Below, in pieces: positions 57,005-64,000 of a stretch of DNA of 64,000 nt. The position numbers were made by a program, and so were the translations under genes. The stretch lies in contig NZ_JBEPLU010000002.1 in assembly GCF_040545335.1 (NCBI RefSeq), positions 62,001-126,000 of the forward strand, written 5' to 3'. The stretch is from Phenylobacterium koreense (GTDB lineage: Bacteria; Pseudomonadota; Alphaproteobacteria; Caulobacterales; Caulobacteraceae). Each line of letters begins with the position of its first letter. Position 1 is the stretch's first letter. Below the pieces are notes generated by a model that was not told where the DNA came from, did not search any database, and saw only the letters and a program-made list of their open reading frames with translations.

Positions 57005-58312
57005 TCAGACGGTGACGGGCGTGGAGACGAGCCCCGATCGCCCGAAAACGCGCAGATAGCGGGCGATCTCGCCGGCGTCGCCGGTAGCCTTTTCCGGATT
57101 GTCCGAAAGCTTGACCGCCGGGCGGCCGTCAGCCTGCGTGACCTTGCAGACCAAGGAGATGGGATCGAGCGCCGAGCCGCCGCCTGGCAGGCAGCCCTTG
57201 AAGTCGTTGGTCAGGTTGGTTCCCCATCCGAAGCTGGTGCGCACGCGGCCCGCGAAGCGCCTGTGGGTCTCTTCGATGGAGGCCACGTCCATGCCGTCCG
57301 AGAAGACCAGCAGCTTCTCACGCGGATCGCGGCCCTTGGACGCCCACCAGGCGATGATCTCCTCGCCGGCGGGGATCGGCGGGGCGCTATCGGGCCGAAA
57401 GCCCGTCCAGTCGGCGACCCAGTCGGGCGCGTCCTTCAGGAAGGCGTGGGTGCCGAAGGCGTCGGGCAGGACGATCAGCAAATTGCCGCCATAGGCGCTG
57501 CGCCACTCGTCGAGCACGCGATAGGGCGCCTGGCGCAGGGCCTCGTCATCGGGGGCCAGGGCCGCGGCCACCATGGGCAACTCGTGAGCGTTGGTGCCGA
57601 TGGCCTCCAGATCGCTCTCCATGGCGATCAGCACATTGGACGAGCCGATCATGGCCGAGCCGAGACCTTCCTTCAGCGCCTCCACGCACCAGCGCTGCCA
57701 CAGGAAGGAATGGCGCCGGCGCGTCCCGAAATCGGAGATCAGCAGGCCGTCCAAAGCGCGCAGGCGCTCGACCTTCTCCCAGAGCTTCGCCTTGGCTCGC
57801 GCATAGAGGACATCGAGCGAGAACCGGCCCTCGCCGCGCAGCACGGCGCGGGTGCGCAGCTCGTTGATGATCGCCAGGGCCGGAATTTCCCACATCGTGG
57901 TGTGGGTCCAGGGGCCGGAGAAGGTTAGCTCGTACTGGCCTTCGCGCCGCGAAAGCTCGTAGGGCGGCAGGCGGAAGTCGCGCAGCCAGGCGATGAAGCC
58001 CGGCTTGAACATCTGGGTCTCGCCGTAAAAGGTGTTGCCGGCTAGCCAGACCAGTTCGCGGTTGGTGAAGGCGAGGGTGCGGGCGTGGTCGAGTTGGGCG
58101 CGCAGCTCCTCCTCGGCGACGACGTCGGCCAGCCGCACGGAGCGACTGCGGTTGATCAGTGAAAAGGTGACGTCGATCTCAGGATGCCGCTCCCAGATGA
58201 GTTGGAGCATGAGCAGCTTGTAGAAGTCGGTGTCCAGCAAGCTGCGGACGATAGGATCCAACCGCCAGCCGTGATTGTAGGTGCGGGTCGCGATGTCGGT
58301 GAACGCGGACAT
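57005..58312 (-). CDS. pncB: Nicotinate phosphoribosyltransferase
   Basis: Makes nicotinate mononucleotide from nicotinate and PRPP (NAD salvage). 435 aa with [20 protein letters not shown] near residue 25, the family block [40 protein letters not shown] with the autophosphorylated-His region (AHELPM), and [20 protein letters not shown]. The ATG at 58312 is the family start; the longer open frame (to 58750) is antisense to DUF805. pncC lies two genes away. Confidence 0.95.
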   Translation of the reverse strand: MSAFTDIATRTYNHGWRLDPIVRSLLDTDFYKLLMLQLIWERHPEIDVTFSLINRSRSVRLADVVAEEELRAQLDHARTLAFTNRELVWLAGNTFYGETQMFKPGFIAWLRDFRLPPYELSRREGQYELTFSGPWTHTTMWEIPALAIINELRTRAVLRGEGRFSLDVLYARAKAKLWEKVERLRALDGLLISDFGTRRRHSFLWQRWCVEALKEGLGSAMIGSSNVLIAMESDLEAIGTNAHELPMVAAALAPDDEALRQAPYRVLDEWRSAYGGNLLIVLPDAFGTHAFLKDAPDWVADWTGFRPDSAPPIPAGEEIIAWWASKGRDPREKLLVFSDGMDVASIEETHRRFAGRVRTSFGWGTNLTNDFKGCLPGGGSALDPISLVCKVTQADGRPAVKLSDNPEKATGDAGEIARYLRVFGRSGLVSTPVTV

Positions 58313-58450
58313 GGCGGGACTAGAACATGGACTGCGCCGCTTTGCAGCCAGCGGATTGAGCGTGGTTGCAGCGGCAAAGGCATATCGTGTTGCGTGTCTC
58401 GCGCCCCAGGTGGAAAGTCGGCGTTCGACGAACGTCGAAAGGGCTGTTGA

Positions 58451-58912
58451 ATGGACTGGAAGACCTTGTTCCTCACGCCGGAAGGGCGGATTGGCCGGCG
58501 CGACTTCTGGATCGGCTTTGCGATAATTTTTGCGGCGGGCGTCGTCGCGGGCGTCATCCCGCTGCTCGGCCCGCTCATCGGGTTCCTGCTGATCTATCCG
58601 CAAGTCTGCGTCCACGCCAAACGGCTGCACGACATGGGCCGCACCGCCTGGTTGATGCTGATCCCCGGGGCGGTGTTCCTGGGCGCGATGATCGTGGCCA
58701 CGATGATGGGCGGCCTCGCGGCGATGAGCGGCGACTTCGGAGCCGTGCACGGCGCGGCGATGATGGCCACTGGGCTCGCCTTCATGTTGTCGTTCCTGGT
58801 CGGTCTGGCCTTCCTCCTGTGGATCGGGCTGACCGCGAGCCAGCCGGGCGAAAACCGCTTCGGCCCGCCGGCGCGATCGCTGGTCGGGACCGGGGTTTCC
58901 GCCGAGGGCTAA
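58451..58912 (+). CDS. DUF805 membrane protein
   Basis: 153 aa. It starts with the family motif [20 protein letters not shown], then four hydrophobic helices including [40 protein letters not shown] and a C-terminal [25 protein letters not shown] is typical of DUF805. The function is unknown. Its stop overlaps the pncC stop on the other strand by four bases. Confidence 0.88.
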   Translation: MDWKTLFLTPEGRIGRRDFWIGFAIIFAAGVVAGVIPLLGPLIGFLLIYPQVCVHAKRLHDMGRTAWLMLIPGAVFLGAMIVATMMGGLAAMSGDFGAVHGAAMMATGLAFMLSFLVGLAFLLWIGLTASQPGENRFGPPARSLVGTGVSAEG

Positions 58913-59427
58913 GGCGCCCGCATCACGGCGCGGGCCATCATCTCAAGCGCGACCTCGAGGCAGGCCAAGCGGATGGCGGCGCGGCCCACATCGCCGAAAT
59001 GCGCCTGACGCACGGTAATCGGGCCGCCACGACGGGCGGCGCCGAACCATACGAGGCCGGCTGGCTGGCTGGGGTCTGGGCCGCTCTCGGTCCAGCCGGT
59101 GACGGCCAGGACGACATCGGCCGGGGACCCGGCAAGGGCGCCGGCCGCCATCTGTCGTACGGTCTCCTCGGAGACCGGGCCGTGGGCGGCGAGCGTTCCT
59201 GAGGTCACGCCAAGAAGCTGCTCCTTCGCCTCGTTGGTATAGGTCACGAAGGCGCGTTCGAAGGCGTGGGAGCATCCCGGCACGTCGGTCAGCAAGGAGG
59301 CGATGAGGCCCCCGGTGCAGCTCTCGGCGGTGGCCAGGCGAAGTTTGCGGTCGCAGGCCTCCTGTAGCAGCCGGTGGGTTGCCGCCTCGATCTCGGGCGG
59401 AAGAATGGGGCTGAGCGCTTCGGCCAT
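58909..59427 (-). CDS. pncC: CinA C-terminal/PncC-type nicotinamide-nucleotide amidase
   Basis: 172 aa. CinA C-terminal domain without the N-terminal MocF part, as in stand-alone PncC enzymes that deamidate NMN to nicotinate mononucleotide. The catalytic motif is AESCTGG with Ser36. The other active-site loop is unusual: [17 protein letters not shown] (109-124) where most family members have AVTGIAGPGGG. Activity may be changed. It is near pncB, which supports the NAD role. Confidence 0.85.
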   Translation of the reverse strand: MAEALSPILPPEIEAATHRLLQEACDRKLRLATAESCTGGLIASLLTDVPGCSHAFERAFVTYTNEAKEQLLGVTSGTLAAHGPVSEETVRQMAAGALAGSPADVVLAVTGWTESGPDPSQPAGLVWFGAARRGGPITVRQAHFGDVGRAAIRLACLEVALEMMARAVMRAP

Positions 59428-59509
59428 CGGTCATCCCTTGTCGAGAAGTCGAGCTGAAACCCAGGCCGATCGCGGAGGGTTCTTCTTATGGGGGCCGGAA
59501 GGAGCGGCG

Positions 59510-59740
59510 ATGACCCAGTTTGCAGTCTTTGGGGCTGGTCCCTTCGGGGCGCTCGCGTTGGAAGGCGGCGCGGCGCGCGCGCCGGATCCGCCGGCCCTCC
59601 GAACTCTGCTCGAGGTGATGGCCCGCGACCGCGACGGCGAGCCGGACGTCGAGTGGCCGCCGTACAGCGCCGATGGTGCGCGCGCCGTGGCCGGGCTTTC
59701 CGGCTTCACACGCCTCGTGGTGGGGCCGGGCCTGCTATAG
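59510..59740 (+). CDS. Small hypothetical protein
   Basis: 76 aa beginning MTQFAVFGAGPFGALALEGG, with GGAAGGAGCGGCG before the ATG. The start resembles a nucleotide-binding turn but is too short to be a Rossmann enzyme; the C-terminal half is not distinctive. It is convergent (six-base overlap) with the next minus-strand gene. It may be real because of its strong ribosome site; no family was recognised. Confidence 0.5.
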   Translation: MTQFAVFGAGPFGALALEGGAARAPDPPALRTLLEVMARDRDGEPDVEWPPYSADGARAVAGLSGFTRLVVGPGLL

Positions 59741-60130
59741 GTCGGCATGGCCGTGCGGCTTGGAATGGCCCTTGTGGCGGAGGTACTTTTCGTCGAGCTC
59801 CCAAATGATCGCGTCGGCCTTCTCCTTGCCGACCAGATGGATGAGGGCGTCGAGCTTGGCCTCGGCCCGGTCGTCGTTCTCCTTCGAGGCCGGTGAGCCG
59901 ACATAGAGGAAGTAGGCGAGGCCCACGACTTGCCAGATGAGCTGCAGGAACTCCGACTGCCAGTTCTCGAACGTGTCCCGCATCATCTCGACGACGTAGC
60001 CGGAGATTTCTGGCGGGGCGTGCAGCGTCGCTTGTTCGTCGAGATAGGCGAACCAGCCGAACAGCCAGTGTCCGATGATCGAGATCAGGAAAAAGGCGGC
60101 CGTCAGCCAGCCATAGGCGTAGCTCCTCAT
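59735..60130 (-). CDS. DUF6766-like small membrane protein
   Basis: 131 aa. Hydrophobic segments at about residues 8-30 (WLTAAFFLISIIGHWLFGWF) and 58-77 (EFLQLIWQVVGLAYFLYVGS), the pattern of DUF6766 proteins, then a charged C-terminal tail ending KGHSKPHGHADL with a His cluster. The function is unknown. Confidence 0.65.
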   Translation of the reverse strand: MRSYAYGWLTAAFFLISIIGHWLFGWFAYLDEQATLHAPPEISGYVVEMMRDTFENWQSEFLQLIWQVVGLAYFLYVGSPASKENDDRAEAKLDALIHLVGKEKADAIIWELDEKYLRHKGHSKPHGHADL

Positions 60131-60212
60131 GCGAACCTCCCAAGGTGTACGTGCAAGCGAGGCAACGGACCGTGATCTTGCGAGTTCCGTTGGTGCACCA
60201 GGGAGAAGAAGG

Positions 60213-60488
60213 ATGCGCCGTTCGACCCTTCACCTCGCCGTCGCACTGGGAAGCGGAGCCTTGCTGGCCGCCTGCGACAAGCCTATCGACGATGGGCCTT
60301 TCCCGCCGAAGGAAAGCCCGACCGCGTCAGCGACAGCGCCGTCGCCCTCCGAAATTCCTACGACCTCCGGCGGGCCGGCGGGCCAGACTCCGCCCTACGG
60401 CCAGCCGGGAGCTGCGCCTACGGAAGTGACGGAGCAGCCAGACAACACCGGGGTCTCGGCCTCCGACAGCAGCGGTTCGGTTCGCTAG
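60213..60488 (+). CDS. Small lipoprotein
   Basis: 91 aa with an N-terminal signal and lipobox LLAAC (STLHLAVALGSGALLAACDK). The rest is Pro/Ser/Thr-rich and probably unstructured. The ATG at 60213 is chosen (the frame extends upstream without similarity), with GGGAGAAGAAGG before it. No family was recognised. Its stop overlaps the GNAT fragment stop on the opposite strand. Confidence 0.65.
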   Translation: MRRSTLHLAVALGSGALLAACDKPIDDGPFPPKESPTASATAPSPSEIPTTSGGPAGQTPPYGQPGAAPTEVTEQPDNTGVSASDSSGSVR

Positions 60489-60700
60489 GGGCGGGTTTCG
60501 ATGGGCGTGGCCAGCCGGCCCTCCAGATGCAGGAGATCGAAGCAATGGCGCAGGACGGCGTCGGCATAGTCGATCTGCATCGGCAGAGGCTCGCGGCCGG
60601 TGAGCGCGATCCATTTCGAGTAGGCCTGACGAACCACCTCGGTGATTTCGGCGGCGTCGGCGACCGTGGCGATGCACATGGTCACCTCGAACGTCATCAT
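60485..60700 (-). pseudogene. Truncated GNAT acetyltransferase (N-terminal remnant)
   Basis: 71 codons only. CIATVADAAEITEVVRQAYS, KWIALTGREPLPMQIDYADA and HCFDLLHLEG resemble the first half of a GNAT acetyltransferase, which normally continues another 80-100 residues with the acetyl-CoA-binding Q/RxxGxG/A motif. Here the frame stops at LATPIETRP and the lipoprotein gene follows on the other strand. A deletion remnant is the likeliest reading. Confidence 0.65.
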
Positions 60701-60744
60701 CCCGAGATTGACGCGGGACCGGGGCCTTGCGTCATAGTCTTCGG

Positions 60745-61281
60745 ATGCGCCTGTTCCATTTCAGCGACGATCCGGGGATCGAGCGGTTCGAGCCGCGGCC
60801 AGTGCGTGTGCCTTCTGCGCGGCCGCCGGGGCGGGATTGGCTGAACGGGCCTTTGGTCTGGGCCATCGATGACTGGCACGCCCCGATGTACCTGTTTCCG
60901 CGCGACTGCCCTCGGATCCTGATCTGGCCATTGGCGACAAGCAGCGCCGCCGATGTGCAGCACTGGTGGGGCGGACGCGACTGTCGGATGATCGCCCATG
61001 TGGAATGGGCCTGGTTCGAGGCCCTCAAGAGCAGCGTCCTGCACCGTTATGAGCTGCCGCGGCAGGCGTTCGAGAGCCTCGACGATGCAGGCATGTGGGT
61101 GGCCCGCCAGGGCGTCACGCCGATCGCGCGCGAGACGCTCACGGATCTGCCCGAAGCGCTGCGGCAGAGCGGCGTGGAACTGCGGCTGATGGATGACCTG
61201 ACGCCGTTGAAGGGCGTCTGGTCGAGCAGCCTGCACGCCAGCGGCATCAGGCTGCGCAACGCCCTCAACTGGGCCGCTTAG
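60745..61281 (+). CDS. DUF6886-family protein
   Basis: 178 aa. It begins MRLFHFSDDPGIERFEPRPV, then GRDWLNGPLVWAIDDWHAPM, the core seen in proteins labelled DUF6886 (roughly 170 aa). His, Asp and Trp residues in this stretch are strongly patterned, hinting at an enzyme, but no family activity is known to me. An in-frame TTG at 60727 is less likely than the ATG at 60745. The APH-type gene follows 14 bases after the stop. Confidence 0.7.
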   Translation: MRLFHFSDDPGIERFEPRPVRVPSARPPGRDWLNGPLVWAIDDWHAPMYLFPRDCPRILIWPLATSSAADVQHWWGGRDCRMIAHVEWAWFEALKSSVLHRYELPRQAFESLDDAGMWVARQGVTPIARETLTDLPEALRQSGVELRLMDDLTPLKGVWSSSLHASGIRLRNALNWAA

Positions 61282-61295
61282 GCGAGAGACCAAGC

Positions 61296-62183
61296 TTGCA
61301 TAAGGATGAAATCGAGATCGACGTCGGCCTGGTCGCCCATTTGGTCGAGGCGCAATTCCCGCAGTGGGCGCGGCTGCCGCTGAGCCGGACCGGCGCGCAC
61401 GGAACCGATCATGCGATCTTCCGGCTCGGCGATGACCTGGCGGTGCGGCTGCCGCGCCATCCGGGCGCGGCGGAGCAGGTCGAGAAGGAAGGTCGGTGGT
61501 CGCCATGGCTGGCGCCGCGCCTGCCGGCTCCCATCCCTGCGCCGATGGGAAGAGGCGCGCCGTCCGAGGCCTATCCCTATCCGTGGTCGATCAGCCCCTG
61601 GTTGGAGGGCGAAACCGCGGCCGAGCTGGAGCTTTCGGGCGACGTAGGGCTGGGGAGGGAGTTGGGCGCCTTTGTCACCGCCCTGCGATCGACGCCTGCG
61701 GAGAACGCGCCAGGCCCGGGCCAGCACAACGCCTGGCGCGGCGTCGCCTTGAAAGCGCGCGACAAGGCCACCCGGCGGGCTATCGACGAACTTGGCGATC
61801 GGATCGACTCGAAGGCGGCGCTGGCGGCATGGGAGGCGGCCCTCGACGCGCCCGCATGGGAGGCCGCGTCGGTCTGGCTGCATGGCGATCTGATGCCGAG
61901 CAACCTGTTGCTGCGCGATGGCCATTTGGCCGGGGTGCTGGACTTCGGGTGCATGGGCGTTGGCGATCCGGCCTGCGACCTGATCCCGGGCTGGAACCTG
62001 CTGGCGGGGGAGGGACGCGCGGCGTTCCGCGAAGCCTCCGGCGCCGATGAGGCGAGTTGGGCGCGCGGGCGGGGTTGGGCGCTGTCGGTGGCGCTGATCC
62101 AACTGCCCTACTACCAGGACAGCAACCCGGTCATCGCGGCCAACGCTCGGCGGACCATCGGCCAGGTGCTTGGCGAGGCCTGA
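61296..62183 (+). CDS. Aminoglycoside phosphotransferase (APH)-family kinase
   Basis: 295 aa with a kinase-like fold. The lysine region reads AIFRLGDDLAVRLPRHPGAA; the catalytic loop WLHGDLMPSNLLLRDGHLAG and LDFGCMGVGD are intact. APH-family proteins phosphorylate antibiotics or metabolites such as homoserine and choline, and the family alone does not show which. A TTG at 61296 is the only in-frame start near the N-terminus. It precedes metA by 60 bases on the same strand. Confidence 0.8.
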   Translation: MHKDEIEIDVGLVAHLVEAQFPQWARLPLSRTGAHGTDHAIFRLGDDLAVRLPRHPGAAEQVEKEGRWSPWLAPRLPAPIPAPMGRGAPSEAYPYPWSISPWLEGETAAELELSGDVGLGRELGAFVTALRSTPAENAPGPGQHNAWRGVALKARDKATRRAIDELGDRIDSKAALAAWEAALDAPAWEAASVWLHGDLMPSNLLLRDGHLAGVLDFGCMGVGDPACDLIPGWNLLAGEGRAAFREASGADEASWARGRGWALSVALIQLPYYQDSNPVIAANARRTIGQVLGEA

Positions 62184-62243
62184 GGAGCGTCTGCGGCGCC
62201 GGCAGGGCTTGCGGTGGCGGGGTGCTTGCGGCTAAGCGACGCC

Positions 62244-63164
62244 ATGCCGATCAAGATACCTGACGACCTCCCCGCGCGGGCGACGCTCGACGCCGAGGGT
62301 GTGATGGTGATGGGAGAGGCGGATGCGATCCGCCAGGACATCCGTCCCTTGCGCATCGGGCTCCTGAACCTGATGCCGAACAAGATCAGGACCGAGACCC
62401 AGATCGCGCGCCTGCTGGGGGCGACGCCCCTGCAGCTAGAACTCACCCTGATCAAGATCACCAACCATGTCGCCCGCAACACGCCGAGCGAACACATGCT
62501 GTCCTTCTATCGCGACTGGGAGGACGTGAAGGCCGAGCGCTTCGACGGCCTGGTGGTCACTGGGGCGCCGGTGGAGACCCTGCCCTTCGAGGTGGTGACC
62601 TATTGGGACGAGCTGCGCCGGATCTTCGACTGGACGCAGACCAACGTGCACAGCAGCTTCAACATCTGCTGGGGCGCGCAGGCGGCGACGCATCACTTCC
62701 ACGGGATGCCGAAGTACGAGCTGGAGCATAAGGCGTTCGGCGTCTTCCAGCATCGGAACCTGGCGCCGGCTTCGCCCTATCTGCGGGGCTTCTCGGACGA
62801 CTTCGCGATACCCGTTTCACGCTGGACCGAAATGCGCCGGGGCGACATTCCGGCCGATAGCGGCATACAGGTGCTGATGGAGTCCGACGAGGCGGGGCTT
62901 TGCCTGCTGGACGACCCAGTCAATCGCTCGCTGCACATGTTCAACCACATCGAGTACGACTCGAACTCGCTGGCCGAGGAGTATTTCCGCGACGTGGAGG
63001 CTGGGAAGACGATCGCCGTTCCGGCCAACTACTTCCCGGGCGATGATCCGACGAAGGCCCCGCTCAATCATTGGCGCAGCCACGCGCACCTGTTGTTCGG
63101 CAACTGGATCAACCAGCTCTATCAGACGACCCCCTTCGACATGGCCGACATCGGCCGTCGCTGA
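62244..63164 (+). CDS. metA: Homoserine O-acyltransferase MetA (predicted acetyl-CoA-specific)
   Basis: 306 aa, first step of methionine synthesis from homoserine. Catalytic Cys142 in NICWGAQ and His235/Glu237 in NHIEY are present. At position 111 the sequence has Glu ([12 protein letters not shown]) where succinyl-specific enzymes such as E. coli MetA have Gly; this residue has been shown to set acyl-CoA choice, with Glu favouring acetyl-CoA. So O-acetylhomoserine is the predicted product. The ATG at 62244 ([10 protein letters not shown]) is the family start. No SAM riboswitch was recognised in the 60-base leader. Confidence 0.95.
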   Translation: MPIKIPDDLPARATLDAEGVMVMGEADAIRQDIRPLRIGLLNLMPNKIRTETQIARLLGATPLQLELTLIKITNHVARNTPSEHMLSFYRDWEDVKAERFDGLVVTGAPVETLPFEVVTYWDELRRIFDWTQTNVHSSFNICWGAQAATHHFHGMPKYELEHKAFGVFQHRNLAPASPYLRGFSDDFAIPVSRWTEMRRGDIPADSGIQVLMESDEAGLCLLDDPVNRSLHMFNHIEYDSNSLAEEYFRDVEAGKTIAVPANYFPGDDPTKAPLNHWRSHAHLLFGNWINQLYQTTPFDMADIGRR

Positions 63165-63172
63165 GGCGAGAA

Positions 63173-63197
63173 GAGGGGGCCGGGACGCGGCCCCCTC
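63173..63197. terminator. GAGGGGGCC hairpin between convergent metA and UrcA genes
   Basis: GAGGGGGCC (63173-63181) and GGCCCCCTC (63189-63197) are a perfect 9-bp stem with a 7-base loop, lying between the two convergent stops. There is no T-tract, so Rho dependence or a bidirectional stop is inferred. Confidence 0.5.
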
Positions 63198-63205
63198 GTG
63201 CGCCG

Positions 63206-63550
63206 TCACCGGCGCGGTTTTCCACTCAACGTGATCGTCGCCTTGGCGAGCTGAGTTCCCGTCGAGGCGGCGGCGACCTGGCTCGCAGCACTGTCCCACG
63301 CAGCCTTGCGGCACTGGCTGTAGAAGAACTGCTCCTCCAGGCGCAGCGGGTGGGGGATGTCGGGACAGACTTTGCGCACTGCCAGGGCGATGCGTCGTTC
63401 GAGCATGGCCCGGCCCCCGGAGCGGCTGAGGTCCAGGTCCTCATAAGCCACCGTCGCGGTCCGCAGGGCCGGCCTGTACTCGGCCCTGGCGCCTCCCGTG
63501 ACGGAGAGGAAAGCAATGGCGGCCATGGCGAACGTGATGGGCGTCTTCAT
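63206..63550 (-). CDS. UrcA-family exported protein
   Basis: 114 aa. A signal peptide (ITFAMAAIAFLSVTGGARA) is followed by the UrcA motif TVAYEDLDLSRSGGRAMLER and a conserved Cys pair (VRKVCPD, SQCRKAAW). UrcA proteins occur mainly in sphingomonads and Caulobacterales and have no defined function. It is convergent with metA and divergent from the regulator at the right edge. Confidence 0.8.
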   Translation of the reverse strand: MKTPITFAMAAIAFLSVTGGARAEYRPALRTATVAYEDLDLSRSGGRAMLERRIALAVRKVCPDIPHPLRLEEQFFYSQCRKAAWDSAASQVAAASTGTQLAKATITLSGKPRR

Positions 63551-63686
63551 GATATGGTCTCCCTTGGCTACCTCGACCGGCTGACGCCGTATCGATGCGC
63601 CTAGCCCAGTCCGTTCCCCGTTTTTTCGCAGGACGATTTTCCGACCGAGTTCCGACTTTCAGCCCATCAGACGCCGACTTTTCGCG

Positions 63687-64000
63687 ATGACGACCGTGGA
63701 GACGCACAAGAAGGTCGAGTTGGCGCGGGAGCCCGACTTCCGCCTCGGGCGGCTGGAGGTGAGTCCGTCGCTCTGCCGGGTGCGCGGCGACAGGGAGATC
63801 CGGGTCGAGCCGAGGGTCATGGAGGTGCTGGTCCTGCTGGCCCGCGCCGAAGGGCGAACGGTTTCGCGGGACGAGCTCATCGCCGCCTGTTGGCAGGGCC
63901 GGACGGTCAGCGACGATGCGGTCACGCGAGTGGTGGCGAAGGTCCGCACTCTTGCAGCCGCAAGCGAACCGCCGGCCTTCGTCCTGGAGACGGTCCCAAA
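63687..64000 (+). CDS. Winged-helix regulator (CadC/ToxR type), 3' end cut by window
   Basis: The frame opens at ATG 63687 and runs to the window end with no stop (about 104 codons). It encodes an OmpR-type DNA-binding domain: FRLGRLEVSPSLCRVRGDRE, EPRVMEVLVLLARAEGRTVS, RDELIAACWQGRTVSDDAVT and RVVAKVRTLAAA. Proteins with this domain at the N-terminus often have a TM helix and periplasmic sensor or TPR part, which would lie beyond 64000. The UrcA gene is divergent from it. Confidence 0.85.
   Translation, partial: MTTVETHKKVELAREPDFRLGRLEVSPSLCRVRGDREIRVEPRVMEVLVLLARAEGRTVSRDELIAACWQGRTVSDDAVTRVVAKVRTLAAASEPPAFVLETVP

Noticed and set aside
61296-62183. Aminoglycoside resistance gene
   Set aside because: The fold is APH-like, but no substrate can be read from it and the neighbours are metabolic; the resistance label is not supported.
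62184-62243. Possible SAM-II riboswitch before metA
   Set aside because: Only 60 bases are available and I cannot match the conserved SAM-II core or its pseudoknot.

Overview
The window is 64 kb of dense, high-GC DNA (about two thirds G+C by eye) from an alphaproteobacterial chromosome. A Caulobacterales origin, Phenylobacterium- or Caulobacter-like, fits best. This is inferred from the long-form isocitrate lyase, an UrcA-family protein, a PEP-CTERM protein ending in the alphaproteobacterial PEPxxWAMMI-type tail, a TonB-dependent receptor, many GTG/TTG starts and clustered palindromic intergenic repeats. No rRNA, tRNA, CRISPR array, insertion sequence, integrase or phage gene was found. Almost everything looks like core chromosome, with one looser patch of small genes at 55-61 kb.

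Layout. 0-4 kb: purine synthesis (guaB end, an RsmB-type rRNA methyltransferase, guaA). 4-10 kb: glyoxylate shunt, with isocitrate lyase and malate synthase G flanking an XRE/DUF2083 regulator that is divergent from aceA. 9.6-15 kb: a 2H phosphoesterase, an ArsC-like protein, a Pcm-erythromycin-esterase fusion, an ECF sigma factor with a probable membrane anti-sigma partner, and panB. 15-21.5 kb: a dicarboxylate-type symporter with a TetR regulator, then an envelope and ribosome set (YfgM-like TPR protein, bamB, der). 21.5-33.4 kb, minus strand: rpsF-rpsR-rplI, a TonB receptor, then dnaB-alr-radA-cvpA-purF-transporter-SDR, in which the last five genes overlap end to start. 33.8-38.6 kb: a secreted peroxiredoxin-like protein, a long-form purC, an SDR plus DsbA-like isomerase pair divergent from an HxlR regulator, a small globin-like protein and a thioesterase. 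38.6-44 kb: an AttEFGH-like ABC exporter with a secreted CrtC/AttH-like protein, and a zinc alcohol dehydrogenase. 44-48.6 kb: fabD-fabG-acpP-fabF-mltG. 48.7-55 kb: a TPR protein, then a 1-Cys peroxiredoxin, a flavohaemoglobin-type globin, a DUF899 protein and a siderophore-interacting flavoprotein, then YicC and gmk. 55-61 kb: PEP-CTERM protein, small zinc-ribbon-like protein, pncB, DUF805, pncC, small membrane and lipoproteins, and a broken GNAT fragment. 61-64 kb: DUF6886, an APH-family kinase, metA, UrcA, and the start of a winged-helix regulator cut by the right edge.

How the genes work together. The shunt block lets cells grow on acetate or fatty acids. The fab cluster makes fatty acids and leads into murein processing (mltG). 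guaB, guaA, purF, purC and gmk are separate pieces of purine nucleotide synthesis. pncB and pncC both produce nicotinate mononucleotide for NAD recycling. The 50.5-53.4 kb genes look like a defence set against peroxide or nitric oxide. No fully novel system stands out. The most interesting items are the Pcm-esterase fusion, a globin and a flavoprotein that could act as a split flavohaemoglobin, a MetA whose residue 111 predicts acetyl-CoA use, a long hairpin covering a start site, and the ECF/DUF6249 cluster.
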